A DNA stretch of 64,000 bases, taken from DATJHM01 sp963777355. GTDB taxonomy: Bacteria; Chloroflexota; Ktedonobacteria; Ktedonobacterales; Ktedonobacteraceae. The notes below the pieces were generated by a model, which saw only the letters and a program-made list of their open reading frames with translations, did not search any database and had not been told where the DNA came from. The stretch is from NCBI GenBank assembly GCA_963777355.1, contig CAVZQK010000028.1, positions 7,278 through 71,277 on the forward strand, in the 5' to 3' direction. The position numbers were made by a program, and so were the translations under genes. Positions 25,757-35,148 of the stretch are shown piece after piece. Within the stretch, counting starts at the first letter, position 1, and every line of letters begins with the position of its first letter.

Positions 25757-27139
25757 ATGAGTAGCGAAACACATTATGACGTCTTAATTATTGGGGCTGG
25801 ACAGGCCGGTGGTCCCCTGGCATCCGCTTTCGCCAATGCTGGCAAGAAAACCGCAATTATCGAGCGCGAACATGTAGGGGGGACCTGTATAAACGAGGGT
25901 TGTACGCCAACAAAAACGATGGTGGCGAGTGCCAGAGTCGCTTATCTTACACGCCGTGCTGCCGATTACGGCGTCCAGACAGGTGGCCCTATATCAGTTG
26001 ATATGAGCGTCGTCAGAAAGCGCAAGCGCGATATCGTAGACAGTTTTCGCGGGGGCAGCCAGAGCCGTCTGGAGGCCACAAAAGGCCTGGACTTGTTGCT
26101 AGGTGAGGCAACCTTTGTTGGTTATAAACAGGTCGAGGTGGTGCTGAATAATGGCGAGGTAAGACGATTGAGCGCTGAGACTATCTGTATTAATACTGGA
26201 GATCGCCCTACTCTTCCTCGTATCAAAGGTATAGATCAAGTTGAAGTATTGAACTCTACCAGCATTATGGAACTGGCTAGCGTGCCTGAGCATCTGCTGA
26301 TCCTCGGTGGTGGCTACATCGGTCTCGAATTTGGGCAGATGTTTCGCCGTTTTGGCAGCAAAGTGACTATCATTCAACGTGGACGTCAACTCCTGGCACG
26401 GGAGGATTCAGATATCGCAGATGCGGTAGCAGATATTTTGCGCGAAGACGGCATTGAAATCATCCTTGAGCATTCCGCCGAGCATGTCGCTCCTGGTATC
26501 AAACTGACTGTCAAAGCTCCGGGTGGAGAACGTGTTCTGACTGGAAGCCATCTCCTGGTCGCGGCAGGACGTCAGCCCAATACAGAAAAATTGCAGGCGA
26601 GTGCTACCGGTCTTGAACTTGCTAAAAATGGCACTATTCCCGTTAATGACTACTTAGAGACGAATGTGCCCGGCATCTATGCGCTGGGAGATGTCAAGGG
26701 AGGACCAGCCTTTACGCATATCTCCTACGATGATTTTCGTATTCTACGCAGCAATCTGATCGAAGGAAAACGTGTTAGCATCGCAAACCGTCTGGTTCCC
26801 TATACTGTTTTCATCGATCCTCAGCTTGGCCGCGTCGGCCTTACCGAAAGCGAGGCACGTGAGCAGGGACGATCCTTCAAAGTCGCAAAAATGCCGATGA
26901 GCTATGTGGCTCGTGCCTTAGAGGTGGATGAGTCGAGAGGAGTCATGAAGGTCATTGTAGACAGCAACACGAAAGAGATCCTGGGGGCGGCTATTCTCGG
27001 TCTTGAAGGCGGAGAGATCATGTCCATGCTGGAGATAGCTATGATGGGCAAACTCCCCTACACTGTCCTACAGGAAGCTATATTCGCCCATCCCACGCTT
27101 GCCGAATCCCTCAACAATTTGTTTGGTACTATTGCTTAA
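25757..27139 (+). CDS. FAD-dependent pyridine nucleotide-disulfide oxidoreductase (mercuric reductase-like)
   Basis: A 460-residue flavoprotein. FAD site DVLIIGAGQAGGPLASAFANAGK, redox-active disulfide C44-INEG-C49 in GGTCINEGCTPTKT, NAD(P)H site LLILGGGYIGLEFGQMFRRFG, second FAD motif GIYALGDVKGGPAFTHISYDDFRI, and a C-terminal dimerisation domain. It lacks the paired C-terminal cysteines and N-terminal HMA domain of true MerA, and the usual His-x4-Glu of dihydrolipoamide dehydrogenase appears changed (FAHPTLAESL keeps H and E). Assignment is therefore to the MerA-like/soluble transhydrogenase group only. Single gene with a downstream terminator. Confidence 0.88.
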   Translation: MSSETHYDVLIIGAGQAGGPLASAFANAGKKTAIIEREHVGGTCINEGCTPTKTMVASARVAYLTRRAADYGVQTGGPISVDMSVVRKRKRDIVDSFRGGSQSRLEATKGLDLLLGEATFVGYKQVEVVLNNGEVRRLSAETICINTGDRPTLPRIKGIDQVEVLNSTSIMELASVPEHLLILGGGYIGLEFGQMFRRFGSKVTIIQRGRQLLAREDSDIADAVADILREDGIEIILEHSAEHVAPGIKLTVKAPGGERVLTGSHLLVAAGRQPNTEKLQASATGLELAKNGTIPVNDYLETNVPGIYALGDVKGGPAFTHISYDDFRILRSNLIEGKRVSIANRLVPYTVFIDPQLGRVGLTESEAREQGRSFKVAKMPMSYVARALEVDESRGVMKVIVDSNTKEILGAAILGLEGGEIMSMLEIAMMGKLPYTVLQEAIFAHPTLAESLNNLFGTIA

Positions 27140-27164
27140 TCAGAAGGTAACATCTTTTGTTGCC

Positions 27165-27207
27165 TGTGGTGGAGAATTTACAGCTATTCTATAAATTCTC
27201 CACCACA
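27165..27207. terminator. Bidirectional terminator between convergent genes
   Basis: TGTGGTGGAGAATTTA (27165-27180) and its exact complement (27192-27207) form a 16-bp stem with an 11-base loop between the flavoprotein and the beta-galactosidase genes. Confidence 0.8.
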
Positions 27208-27230
27208 TTCTAGCTCATAGCAGAGGGAAC

Positions 27231-29246
27231 CTAAGCGCTTATGAGCACAGCCGCATCCACTGGTGCAATCTCGATCTTATCAGTGACGCTTTCCCCATTG
27301 AGCAATGAAGTAAACGTCCCTGCTGGTAGCATAACTTGTTGTGGTTGTTCAGTATGATTTAACAGAAAGTAGACTGTCCGACCATCTCTGAGACTCCGTT
27401 TTGTAACCTCGACGCCTTCAGGAGAAGGTAGCACCGGTTTAATATCCGCCTCTTTACAAAGAAGCTGAACAAATTTGGAGAGGCACTCAGCGCTTGTCTG
27501 CGTTGCGAGGTAATAGGCCTGCCCCTGACCAAATCTATTTACTGTTAATGCTGGCTGGTGCGCATAATAATCTTCTCCAAAAACTCCAAGCGCCCGCGCT
27601 CCTTCCAGATGAATCAACTCGCCCCAGAGCGTGCTGGGATAGCTGCCTGCGAGTTCGCCCTCTTCGATAACCAGGGTATTGCTCATTTCAGGGGTAAAAG
27701 GATCAATCTCTTCTACATGAATGCCCAGGAGTTTGCGTAGAGCACCGGGATAGCCACCTGGAAAGACATGATCACTCTGATCTACAATCCCGCTGAAAAA
27801 GTTTGTAACTAACGTCCCGCCCTGTGCAACAAAGCGCTCTAGATTCTCTGTAACCCCTGGCCGGAAGAGGTGTAACGTTGGCGCAACGACCAGGCGATAA
27901 CGACTGAGATCGGCATCCGGCTCGGCAAAATCGACTGCCACATTTAGCGTATGCAGAGCCTGATAATAGGTCATAACCTGGTCCATATAGCGCAAGCGGT
28001 TACTGGGGCCTGGCTGATATTCTGCTGCCCACCAGGCCTGCCAGTCTATGAGCACTGCCACTTCCGCTTGAATTGAAGAGTCCGCTAGCGTCGGTGCCAG
28101 CTTTTCTAGCTCAGCTCCCACCTGCGCGGCCTGTCGGAAAATCCGCGTATGTTCGTTGCCGTCATGTGTCACAACTGCCGCATGATATTTTTCCGCGCCG
28201 GCTTGCGATTGACGCCATTGAAAGAACATAACGCCATTTGCCCCATGTGCCAGGGCCTGCAAAGAATGCAGCCGCATCCGTCCTGGACGCTTCTGAGGAT
28301 TCTGCGGCTTCCAGTTTACCTGGCTGGGACTCTGCTCCATCACCATGTGGGGCTGCCCGCCCTTCAGTGAGCGCATGATGTCATGTTCGATAGCTACTGA
28401 ACTGATAGGGGCGTCGTTCGACGGATACATGTCAAACGAAATGATATCCATATGCTTTGCCCAGGCGAATGCGTCTACCGGTTTAAAGTCGACCATCAAA
28501 TTTGTAGTCAGTGGTTTATCTGGCGTTATACTGCGGATAATTGCTTCCTCGATCTCGTAACAACCAAGAAGCGAATCTGACATAAAGCGCCAATAATCTA
28601 GCATCTGCCCAGGATTATTTTGTGTGGGGGAGATGCGTGGGGGAAGAATATCTTCCCAGCTATAATAATGCTGGCTCCAGAAATCTGTACCCCAGGCAGT
28701 ATTGAGCATTTCAAGGGTCGTATAGCGTTTTTGCAGCCAGATACGAAATGCCACTGCACAATTATCGCAGAAACACCGTGAGACATGGCAGCCATATTCA
28801 TTGTTCAAGTGCCACATTTTTAATGCTGGATGCTCTGCATAGCGCGTGGCTAGCCGTTGCACAAGCGCCGCCGATTCGCGCTGAAAGTCGGGGCTGTTTG
28901 GACAATAGTGCTGCCGAGAACCATGACTCAGGCGCACGCCCTCGCGTGTCACAGGAAGCATAGAGGGATAGTGCCGACTCATCCAGGTGGGGGGAGAGGC
29001 TGTAGCTGTAGCCAGGTCCGCTCCAATTCCATGTTGAGCAAGCATATCCATAATACGATCCAATGTCTCGAAAACATACTGTCCCGGTGCCGGTTCCAAT
29101 GCTGCCCAGGAGAAAATATTAATAGAGACCATATTTACATGGGCCAGTTTCATCAAGCGCATATCATCGCGCCAGATCTCTTCGGACCATTGTTCTGGAT
29201 TATAATCTCCACCATAAAGAAACTGACCTGGGAAAAACTGTTGCAT
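27231..29246 (-). CDS. GH42 beta-galactosidase
   Basis: A 671-residue glycoside hydrolase of family 42, cleaving terminal beta-galactosides. N-terminal FLYGGDYNPEQW; acid/base Glu150 in WHLNNEYGCH; nucleophile Glu304 in MVMEQSPSQVNW; and the family's zinc cluster cysteines C115, C158, C160 and C163. The trimerisation domain (about 400-610) and a small beta C-terminal domain follow. No signal peptide, so it acts in the cytoplasm on imported sugars. It lies 21 bases downstream of the E1-alpha gene on the same strand. Confidence 0.95.
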   Translation of the reverse strand: MQQFFPGQFLYGGDYNPEQWSEEIWRDDMRLMKLAHVNMVSINIFSWAALEPAPGQYVFETLDRIMDMLAQHGIGADLATATASPPTWMSRHYPSMLPVTREGVRLSHGSRQHYCPNSPDFQRESAALVQRLATRYAEHPALKMWHLNNEYGCHVSRCFCDNCAVAFRIWLQKRYTTLEMLNTAWGTDFWSQHYYSWEDILPPRISPTQNNPGQMLDYWRFMSDSLLGCYEIEEAIIRSITPDKPLTTNLMVDFKPVDAFAWAKHMDIISFDMYPSNDAPISSVAIEHDIMRSLKGGQPHMVMEQSPSQVNWKPQNPQKRPGRMRLHSLQALAHGANGVMFFQWRQSQAGAEKYHAAVVTHDGNEHTRIFRQAAQVGAELEKLAPTLADSSIQAEVAVLIDWQAWWAAEYQPGPSNRLRYMDQVMTYYQALHTLNVAVDFAEPDADLSRYRLVVAPTLHLFRPGVTENLERFVAQGGTLVTNFFSGIVDQSDHVFPGGYPGALRKLLGIHVEEIDPFTPEMSNTLVIEEGELAGSYPSTLWGELIHLEGARALGVFGEDYYAHQPALTVNRFGQGQAYYLATQTSAECLSKFVQLLCKEADIKPVLPSPEGVEVTKRSLRDGRTVYFLLNHTEQPQQVMLPAGTFTSLLNGESVTDKIEIAPVDAAVLISA

Positions 29247-29267
29247 ACAAAAATACTCCTGCGATAA

Positions 29268-30198
29268 TTAGCCTGAAAATGATTCTCTCAATACATCTTG
29301 TAGGGCAGAATTCACCTCTTCTGCAAGTCGTATATACAACTGTGCTGCCCAGGCTTCATCCCAAAGATCGTTGCTTTTCATATAGTTTTTACAGAAGAGC
29401 AAGGGATCACCAACAAATTCTTGTGCAGAATCTTCTTTTTCTGTAGATGTGGGCGGTAGAGAGCGGGTAATAGCAATCTCCAGAAGTACAGGACCTCGAC
29501 CTGAGCGAGCATGTTCCATAGCTTTACACATTGTAGTTATGCACCGCAAGCACATCTATCCCATCAACCTGGAAACGTGTAAGGCCTTCTGGTAGATCCA
29601 GTGTTGTACTCGCTTTGAACGCTGATGCCCCACTGGAAATCCCACCAGCCGGGCGATCTTGTTCACAGATAATTACTACTGGAAGCTGGTGCTGTGTGGC
29701 AAATCGTACTCCTTCCACAAAGTTAGCTTCACAGGTTGCACCATCACCGCAATATGCTACGGTGACGACATCGGCTTTGCGCAATTTACTGGCAAAGGCT
29801 ATTCCTGCTGCATGCAGAATTTGCGTCGCAACTGGCGCTGGTCCCGTCACTATGTTATGTTTATGATAGCCCCAATGCATCTGTGCGGGCTGGTTTTCAA
29901 GTGAAGAGGAGGTAAGATGGAGATACGTATGCAACACCTCATAAGGAGTCATTCCTATCGTAAGAACGACTCCTAGATCTCGATAGTAAGGAAGCGTAAA
30001 ATCCTTCCCTACCTCGATGCAGACCGCGCTTCCTACCTGGGCTGCCTCATGACCTCGACAACTGGCGACAAATTGAATATGGCCTTGCTTATGGAGATTC
30101 CACGCATGTTCATCAACCAGGCGTGTCAAGAGCATGCGTGCATAGAGATCCCGTATCAAAACTGAAGATGAAGATGTTTTCTTCATCGACATGCGCAC
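29268..30198 (-). pseudogene. Thiamine-diphosphate dehydrogenase E1 alpha subunit, single frameshift
   Basis: The first frame (30198 to about 29524) gives an E1-alpha: MLLTRLVDEHAWNLHKQGHI, RGHEAAQVGSAV, YYRDLGVVLTIGM, TPP motif GDGATCEANFVEG, and QVDGIDVLAV. It stops at TAA just after VHNYNV, and the second frame continues KAMEHARSGRGPVLLEI to the end at 29268. One extra base near 29524-29540 explains the break; where exactly is ambiguous. Such a subunit pairs with an E1-beta to decarboxylate pyruvate or branched 2-oxoacids. No separate beta gene is adjacent, but a fused alpha/beta protein is encoded divergently. The GTG at 30198 and an ATG at 30192 are both possible starts. Confidence 0.8.
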
Positions 30199-30436
30199 TT
30201 TATCAAAATCTTTCCTGCCATTCCAGGCTCTTCACGAGAATACCTGCCGCTTCAACCGAGAAACATTATACTTTGCTAGCGAGGGAGGATGCAACTCCAT
30301 AGGATTTTGCCGATACTTATTATTGCTTTTCGTGAGGCACAAATTTATAATGGGATTGCGATATTTCAAAAAATGGTCGAAAAAAAACATCAATGATGCC
30401 GAAAACGTCAATGGTGACAAAGGGAGGCAATTTTAT

Positions 30437-32533
30437 ATGACGGTCAATATACCGGTTACGCAAGTAGCCACGCTAGCAACGTCGCTAGATGTCGTCGCAC
30501 TCTATCGTACTATGGTCACTGCACGCGTTACCAATGATCTCTTAAAAACAAGAAAAACTCAAGGGCACTATCCTTTCTATATTGGTTGTGCGGGCCATGA
30601 AAGTATCGCTGCTGTCGTCGCTGCACTGCGCCATGACGATTGGTTAGCACTCTATTATCGCGATCTCGCTGCCTGGTTACAACGCACAGGTGATCTGTAT
30701 GGCCCTTTACGAGAGGCCTATTCGCGTGTTACTGGACCAATGTGCGCTGGACGGAATATGCCTTCGCACTATAGCAGCCGTAGCCAGCGCATTTTGCCTG
30801 GCATGAGCGAAGTAGGTGGCCTTGCTGCATTTGCCGGGGGCGTGGGTTTTGCTCTTGCCAGGGAAGGTAGTTCAGAACTGATCCTGTCTACAATTGGAGA
30901 TGGCGGAGCGGCAACAAACGATTTTCAAGTGCTATTGCGTCAGGCGGCGGTTCACCAGTCACCGGTCCTTATTGTCGTTGAAGATAATGGTTGGGCCATC
31001 ACAACTCCTTCTACAAAACAATGGGCTGGCTCTCTGGTGGAGATGGCAAAAGCGGCAACCATCTGCGCAGAAGAGGTTGATGGTACGGACGTGATGGCAA
31101 CCTATGAAGCAGCTACCCGTCTGGTCGAGCATATCCGCTCTGGCCAGGGACCTGCACTTATGCATCTGCGTCTGGGACTCCTTGACCCTCATTCTAGTAG
31201 TACCGATATCAAATCATATCGCACCAAAGAAGAGATCGCCCTGACCACTGCGACAAAAGATCCAGTCAAAAATTTTGGGCATTGGCTCGTGACCCAGGGC
31301 TATCTACATGCGCAGGATATTGATCGTACGCGGCGTGAGATACGTACTCGACTAGAACAGATTGAACAAGAGGTATTGAAAGAGCCAGAGCCGAGTCCAG
31401 ATAGGGTGATGCATCATATCATCCATATACCACAGTGGCGCGAGAATACTCCTCGTGGCGCAAAACGTCCAACAACTATGCTTGGTGCTATCAATGAGGC
31501 TCTGCTGGAGCTGGCTCAGAGGGATTCCGGTTTCTTTGTCTACGGTCAGGATGTAGGGAGCTCTAAGGGTGGCGTCTTTGGGGCTACTGCAACTCTTGTG
31601 AGCCAGGCTCCCGAACAGGCTATCAGTAGCCCTTTAAATGAGCATCTGATAGTTGGTACTGTTGCCGGTGCAGGTCTGTACGCAGGGAAAGCGCGTTGTG
31701 CTGAGGTGCAATTTGTAGACTATTACCAATCTGCAACGCAAGTTACCCGTCTGGCCGCACGTATCTCCTACCAGAGCTATGGAGATTGGTCGGTCCCCAT
31801 GATTATTCGCACCAAATCAGGGAGTGGGGGCGGCGGACCGATCTCCAGTAGTACCGCAGGTGGTGGCGCATATGGTCATTCTAATGCCGGAGAGCAATGG
31901 TTTACTAGTATTCCGGGCATGATTACGATCTGTCCCGCTACGCCGTTTGATGCCAAAGGCTTGCTCTTAGAAGCTGCACGGGCACAATCTCCTGTTGCCT
32001 TCCTTGAGCGCGGTAGATTGTATCGTTCAGAGCCTCCTAAAGACTGCGATGGAAACTTGATACCTGCCCTGGCCGAGTACTGGAGCGTTCCTGAAGGTTA
32101 TTATACTCTCCCTATCGGCAAGGCGCGACGTGTGAAGATCGGAGAGGGTCCGAGCCGCGTGGCGATTATTGCCTGGGGAACGATGGTTCTGGAAGCCTGT
32201 ACTGCCGCAGCTAATATAATAAAGCGTGTAGGTGGCGCAATAGAAATCGTCGATTTAAGAACGCTTGCTCCTTTCGATGAGGAGACGGTGAGAGCGGCTC
32301 TTAAAGAGGCTAATCGGGTGCTTGTTGTGACTGAAGAGTCGGATCTGAGCAGCTTTGGTCGGCACATTCATTCCTGGATCGTAGAACATTGTTTTTATGA
32401 TCTGGATGGTACACCGAAATTTATCGCTGCCCTGCCCGCACCTGCCGCACCATATAGTGCTCCCGAAGAGAGTGTCTTTTTCCCTTCCTCTGCTACTATT
32501 GAAGCTCAACTGATAGAGCTGCTTGCAGAGTAG
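30437..32533 (+). CDS. Fused E1 alpha/beta 2-oxoacid dehydrogenase (branched-chain type)
   Basis: A 698-residue fusion. Residues 15-330 are E1-alpha: LYRTMVTARVTNDLL, CAGHESIAAVVAAL, YYRDLAAWLQR, TPP motif G154-DGGAATND, and EVDGTDVMATYEA. Residues about 355-698 are E1-beta: TTMLGAINEALLELAQRDSGFFVYGQDVG, GGVFGATATL, SPLNEHLIVGTVAGAG, EVQFVDYYQ, and LRTLAPFDEETV. It should decarboxylate 2-oxoisovalerate-type acids and acylate a lipoyl E2, which is not in the window. ATG at 30437 follows AGGGAGG by 9 bases; the 82 upstream in-frame codons are not E1-like and are rejected. Confidence 0.92.
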   Translation: MTVNIPVTQVATLATSLDVVALYRTMVTARVTNDLLKTRKTQGHYPFYIGCAGHESIAAVVAALRHDDWLALYYRDLAAWLQRTGDLYGPLREAYSRVTGPMCAGRNMPSHYSSRSQRILPGMSEVGGLAAFAGGVGFALAREGSSELILSTIGDGGAATNDFQVLLRQAAVHQSPVLIVVEDNGWAITTPSTKQWAGSLVEMAKAATICAEEVDGTDVMATYEAATRLVEHIRSGQGPALMHLRLGLLDPHSSSTDIKSYRTKEEIALTTATKDPVKNFGHWLVTQGYLHAQDIDRTRREIRTRLEQIEQEVLKEPEPSPDRVMHHIIHIPQWRENTPRGAKRPTTMLGAINEALLELAQRDSGFFVYGQDVGSSKGGVFGATATLVSQAPEQAISSPLNEHLIVGTVAGAGLYAGKARCAEVQFVDYYQSATQVTRLAARISYQSYGDWSVPMIIRTKSGSGGGGPISSSTAGGGAYGHSNAGEQWFTSIPGMITICPATPFDAKGLLLEAARAQSPVAFLERGRLYRSEPPKDCDGNLIPALAEYWSVPEGYYTLPIGKARRVKIGEGPSRVAIIAWGTMVLEACTAAANIIKRVGGAIEIVDLRTLAPFDEETVRAALKEANRVLVVTEESDLSSFGRHIHSWIVEHCFYDLDGTPKFIAALPAPAAPYSAPEESVFFPSSATIEAQLIELLAE

Positions 32534-32644
32534 TGGAGCTCGTAAGTGACTCGATTTTTTGAACGTTGGCTCGACTCATCTGAATTTCTATGTTACACTT
32601 CGTTTAGTTTATAAAAAGAATGTTATGCTCCTGGAGGAGATGCC

Positions 32645-33547
32645 ATGATAAGTTGTTCTGTGTGTGGTGCAGATGTTACCGGGAAAAAATTTTGTGCTAC
32701 GTGTGGTCATGCTGTGCAAACTGTAAGCCATCAGCAGGGACAGGGTGTTACCTGTCCTCAATGCGGAGGCAATGTGAATCCTGGGGCTGCATTCTGTATG
32801 CATTGTGGTTCAGCTCTGCATGCTCAATCGGGTCCCGCGTCGTATTCTTCTTCAACGAGATCCTGCCCTGTCTGCCAGGCACAGGGAAGCAGCGAAAGCG
32901 CTTTTTGTACAGGTTGTGGGCATGATATGCATGCCCCCGCTGGCTCTTCCTCTGCTTCCCTGCGCTGTAGTTCCTGTGGGCAGCAAAATGCTTCTAGTAT
33001 GCGCTTTTGTGGCGGCTGTGGTGCCCCCCTGGGTACCTCCACGCCAGCATCGTACCCACAACCTGGCTATACTCCCCAGTATCAGCAGCAAGCGCCTCAG
33101 GCGTATGGACAGCCTCAGCAGTATCAACAACCTTATTATAATAATCAGCCCAATTATCAGCAGCAACCAATGCAGGGACAGGGACCTATGGTCCTGCGCT
33201 GTCCAACCTGCATGGCTATGGCTCCCATCGGAACGCCAAATTGTCGCAGTTGCCAGACAAGCCTGCTGAATATTGTGCCAACTCCAGCAAATATGCCTGT
33301 TCAAGGGCAACAGGGAGGATTTTTGCAGGGCAACGCTGGGAAATATGCAATGGGTGCCCTGGGAGGAGCCGCTGCTGTCTTGGGTGGCGAAATGTTGTTT
33401 AATGGGGTTGAGCGCTCGATTGAGAATCGGGTCGAAGGCGATATGGGATTTGGGGGTAACAACTATCAGCACCATCATCATCACCGCCGCGAGGATGAGG
33501 GTATGTTAGGTGAGTTGGGGCGACTCGCAGACGATATCGGCCTGTAA
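32645..33547 (+). CDS. Multi-zinc-ribbon protein with Q/Y-rich prion-like linker
   Basis: A 300-residue protein. Four zinc-ribbon units (CSVCGADV...FCATCGH, CPQCGGNV...FCMHCGS, CPVCQAQ...FCTGCGH, CSSCGQQ...FCGGCGA) fill residues 4-132. A linker of about 55 residues made almost only of Gln, Tyr, Pro and Asn follows. A fifth CPTCMAM...CRSC ribbon is near 184-205. Then comes a Gly/Ala hydrophobic segment (YAMGALGGAAAVLGGEMLFNG) and a tail with a His run (HHHHHRR). Role unknown; possibly a membrane-associated adaptor. Good ribosome site GGAGGAG before the ATG. Confidence 0.85.
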   Translation: MISCSVCGADVTGKKFCATCGHAVQTVSHQQGQGVTCPQCGGNVNPGAAFCMHCGSALHAQSGPASYSSSTRSCPVCQAQGSSESAFCTGCGHDMHAPAGSSSASLRCSSCGQQNASSMRFCGGCGAPLGTSTPASYPQPGYTPQYQQQAPQAYGQPQQYQQPYYNNQPNYQQQPMQGQGPMVLRCPTCMAMAPIGTPNCRSCQTSLLNIVPTPANMPVQGQQGGFLQGNAGKYAMGALGGAAAVLGGEMLFNGVERSIENRVEGDMGFGGNNYQHHHHHRREDEGMLGELGRLADDIGL

Positions 33548-33564
33548 ATCTAAAAGTAGGCAAC

Positions 33565-33596
33565 GAGCGGGGCGATTCATGAATCGCTCCTTGCTC
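33565..33596 (+). terminator. Hairpin after the zinc-ribbon gene
   Basis: GCGATTC-AT-GAATCGC at 33572-33587 is a perfect core stem within a longer GAGC...GCTC fold, followed by TTTGTTCTCTC. Confidence 0.65.
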
Positions 33597-33666
33597 TTTG
33601 TTCTCTCATTTTCTTCTTCTTACTACCCAAATTGGCTATTCGGGGACCAATTGTCGGGGATTTTTG

Positions 33667-33695
33667 TTGCGACTGTGCAAGAAAATGTTTATAAT
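33667..33695 (+). promoter_or_regulatory. Sigma-A-type promoter upstream of the M16 peptidase operon
   Basis: TTGCGA (33667-33672) and TATAAT (33690-33695) with 17 bp spacing. It leaves a leader of about 145 bases before the ATG at 33848. Confidence 0.6.
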
Positions 33696-33847
33696 ACGGC
33701 GGGGTATGCTAGAAGTCGTATACGGGAAAAAGTAGTTTTGTGTCTTGGATCTCTGTTGTGTGAAAAATCTTTTTATCATTAATTATTAAGGAGAATACGT
33801 GTACTCTCTCAGAGAGACTCTATAGAGAGGCTGCACCAATTATTTAC

Positions 33848-35125
33848 ATGAATTACGAGCGAACTACATTGCCTAATGGGTTGCGCCTGTTGACGACTCA
33901 TATGCCAGAAATGCGTTCCGCCAGTATCGCTTTCTTTTTTGCCGTGGGATCGCGCTTTGAGCAGAATCAGATTGCTGGAGCGTCCCATTTCATTGAGCAT
34001 ATGCTCTTCAAAGGTTCAAAACGGTATCCTACAGCTCGATTGATTTCAGAGGCTATTGAAGGGGTTGGAGGCGTATTTAATGGTAGTACCGGTAAAGAAC
34101 TGACTAGCTATACCGCCCGTGTGCCAGCTGACTCTTTGTCTGTTGTGCTGGATGTGCTCGCGGATATGATCCGCAATCCACTCTTTGATGGTAACGAAAT
34201 TGAAAAAGAACGTGGCGTTATTATTGAAGAACTGAGCTCAACCCAGGATGATCCACAAGAGTGGGTAAACCTTTTAATTGATGAGGCAATGTGGCCAGGT
34301 CTCCCTCTAGGAAGAGACGACGCGGGGACGGTTGAAACGGTGGCCCGTATCCAACGTCAACAATTATTGGAGTATTTGAACACGTTTTATCGCCCGAATG
34401 CACTCGTACTGAGCATTGCTGGCAATATCGATCACCAACAGGTTCGTCAACATGTGGAACGCTTGTTTCAGGATTGGCAGCCAGCCCCGGTCCCTACCTG
34501 GACTGCCTGCTTGCCGCCTCGCACTGCCGTCCCTGTGCGCATGATTAAGAAGGCAACTGAACAGACAAATATTAGCCTGGCAACTCTTGGCGTTGCGTCT
34601 GGTTCCGACGACTATTACCCTCTCTTGCTGGTGAATGCGGTGTTAGGAGATGGTATGAGCTCTCGCCTCTTTCAATCTGTCCGCGAGGAGCAGGGTCTGG
34701 CTTATGATATCGGAAGCTATTTTAATAGTTATTACGAGACGGGAAGTCTGGTCGTGAGCGCTGGCGTCGATCCGAGTAATACGAAAGACACTATCCGCGC
34801 AATTATGACCGAACTTACGCATCTCTGCGAAAATCTGGTTCCTCCTGAGGAGCTGGAACGTACTAAGGCCTATCTGCGCGGTGGATTGGTGTTAGGATTA
34901 GAAGGTACCCAACAAGTCGCTTCCTGGTTAGGCAGTCAGGAATGTTTGCATCAACATGTGCTCAGCATTGATGAGGTCGTAGCACGTGTCAATGCCGTGA
35001 CCTCGCAGGACATCCAGCGTGTAGCACAGTCCTGCTTTTCGCCTGAATGGCGGCGTTTGGCGATTATCGGGCCAGATGATCCGCGTCGGGCAGGATACTT
35101 CGAGCAATTATTGATAGGAGTATAA
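33848..35125 (+). CDS. M16-family zinc peptidase (processing-peptidase-like)
   Basis: A 425-residue insulinase/processing-peptidase family enzyme. The inverted zinc motif is H47-FIE-H51 in GASHFIEHMLFKG, with the distal Glu in ERGVIIEELSSTQDDP. The second half carries the inactive-domain pattern SLATLGVASGSDDYYPLLLVNAVLGDGMSSRLFQSVREEQGLAYDIGSY. Bacterial members degrade or trim peptides; ymxG/PqqL-like. No signal peptide. The TPR scaffold gene follows after 23 bases, with its ribosome site in the gap, so the two form an operon. Confidence 0.92.
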   Translation: MNYERTTLPNGLRLLTTHMPEMRSASIAFFFAVGSRFEQNQIAGASHFIEHMLFKGSKRYPTARLISEAIEGVGGVFNGSTGKELTSYTARVPADSLSVVLDVLADMIRNPLFDGNEIEKERGVIIEELSSTQDDPQEWVNLLIDEAMWPGLPLGRDDAGTVETVARIQRQQLLEYLNTFYRPNALVLSIAGNIDHQQVRQHVERLFQDWQPAPVPTWTACLPPRTAVPVRMIKKATEQTNISLATLGVASGSDDYYPLLLVNAVLGDGMSSRLFQSVREEQGLAYDIGSYFNSYYETGSLVVSAGVDPSNTKDTIRAIMTELTHLCENLVPPEELERTKAYLRGGLVLGLEGTQQVASWLGSQECLHQHVLSIDEVVARVNAVTSQDIQRVAQSCFSPEWRRLAIIGPDDPRRAGYFEQLLIGV

Positions 35126-35148
35126 AGCGGGAGAGGAGACCAGGTTTT

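Noticed and set aside
30191..30436. N-terminal extension of the fused E1 protein
   Set aside because: The 82 extra codons have no E1 similarity and no ribosome site; AGGAGG-like AGGGAGG marks the ATG at 30437.
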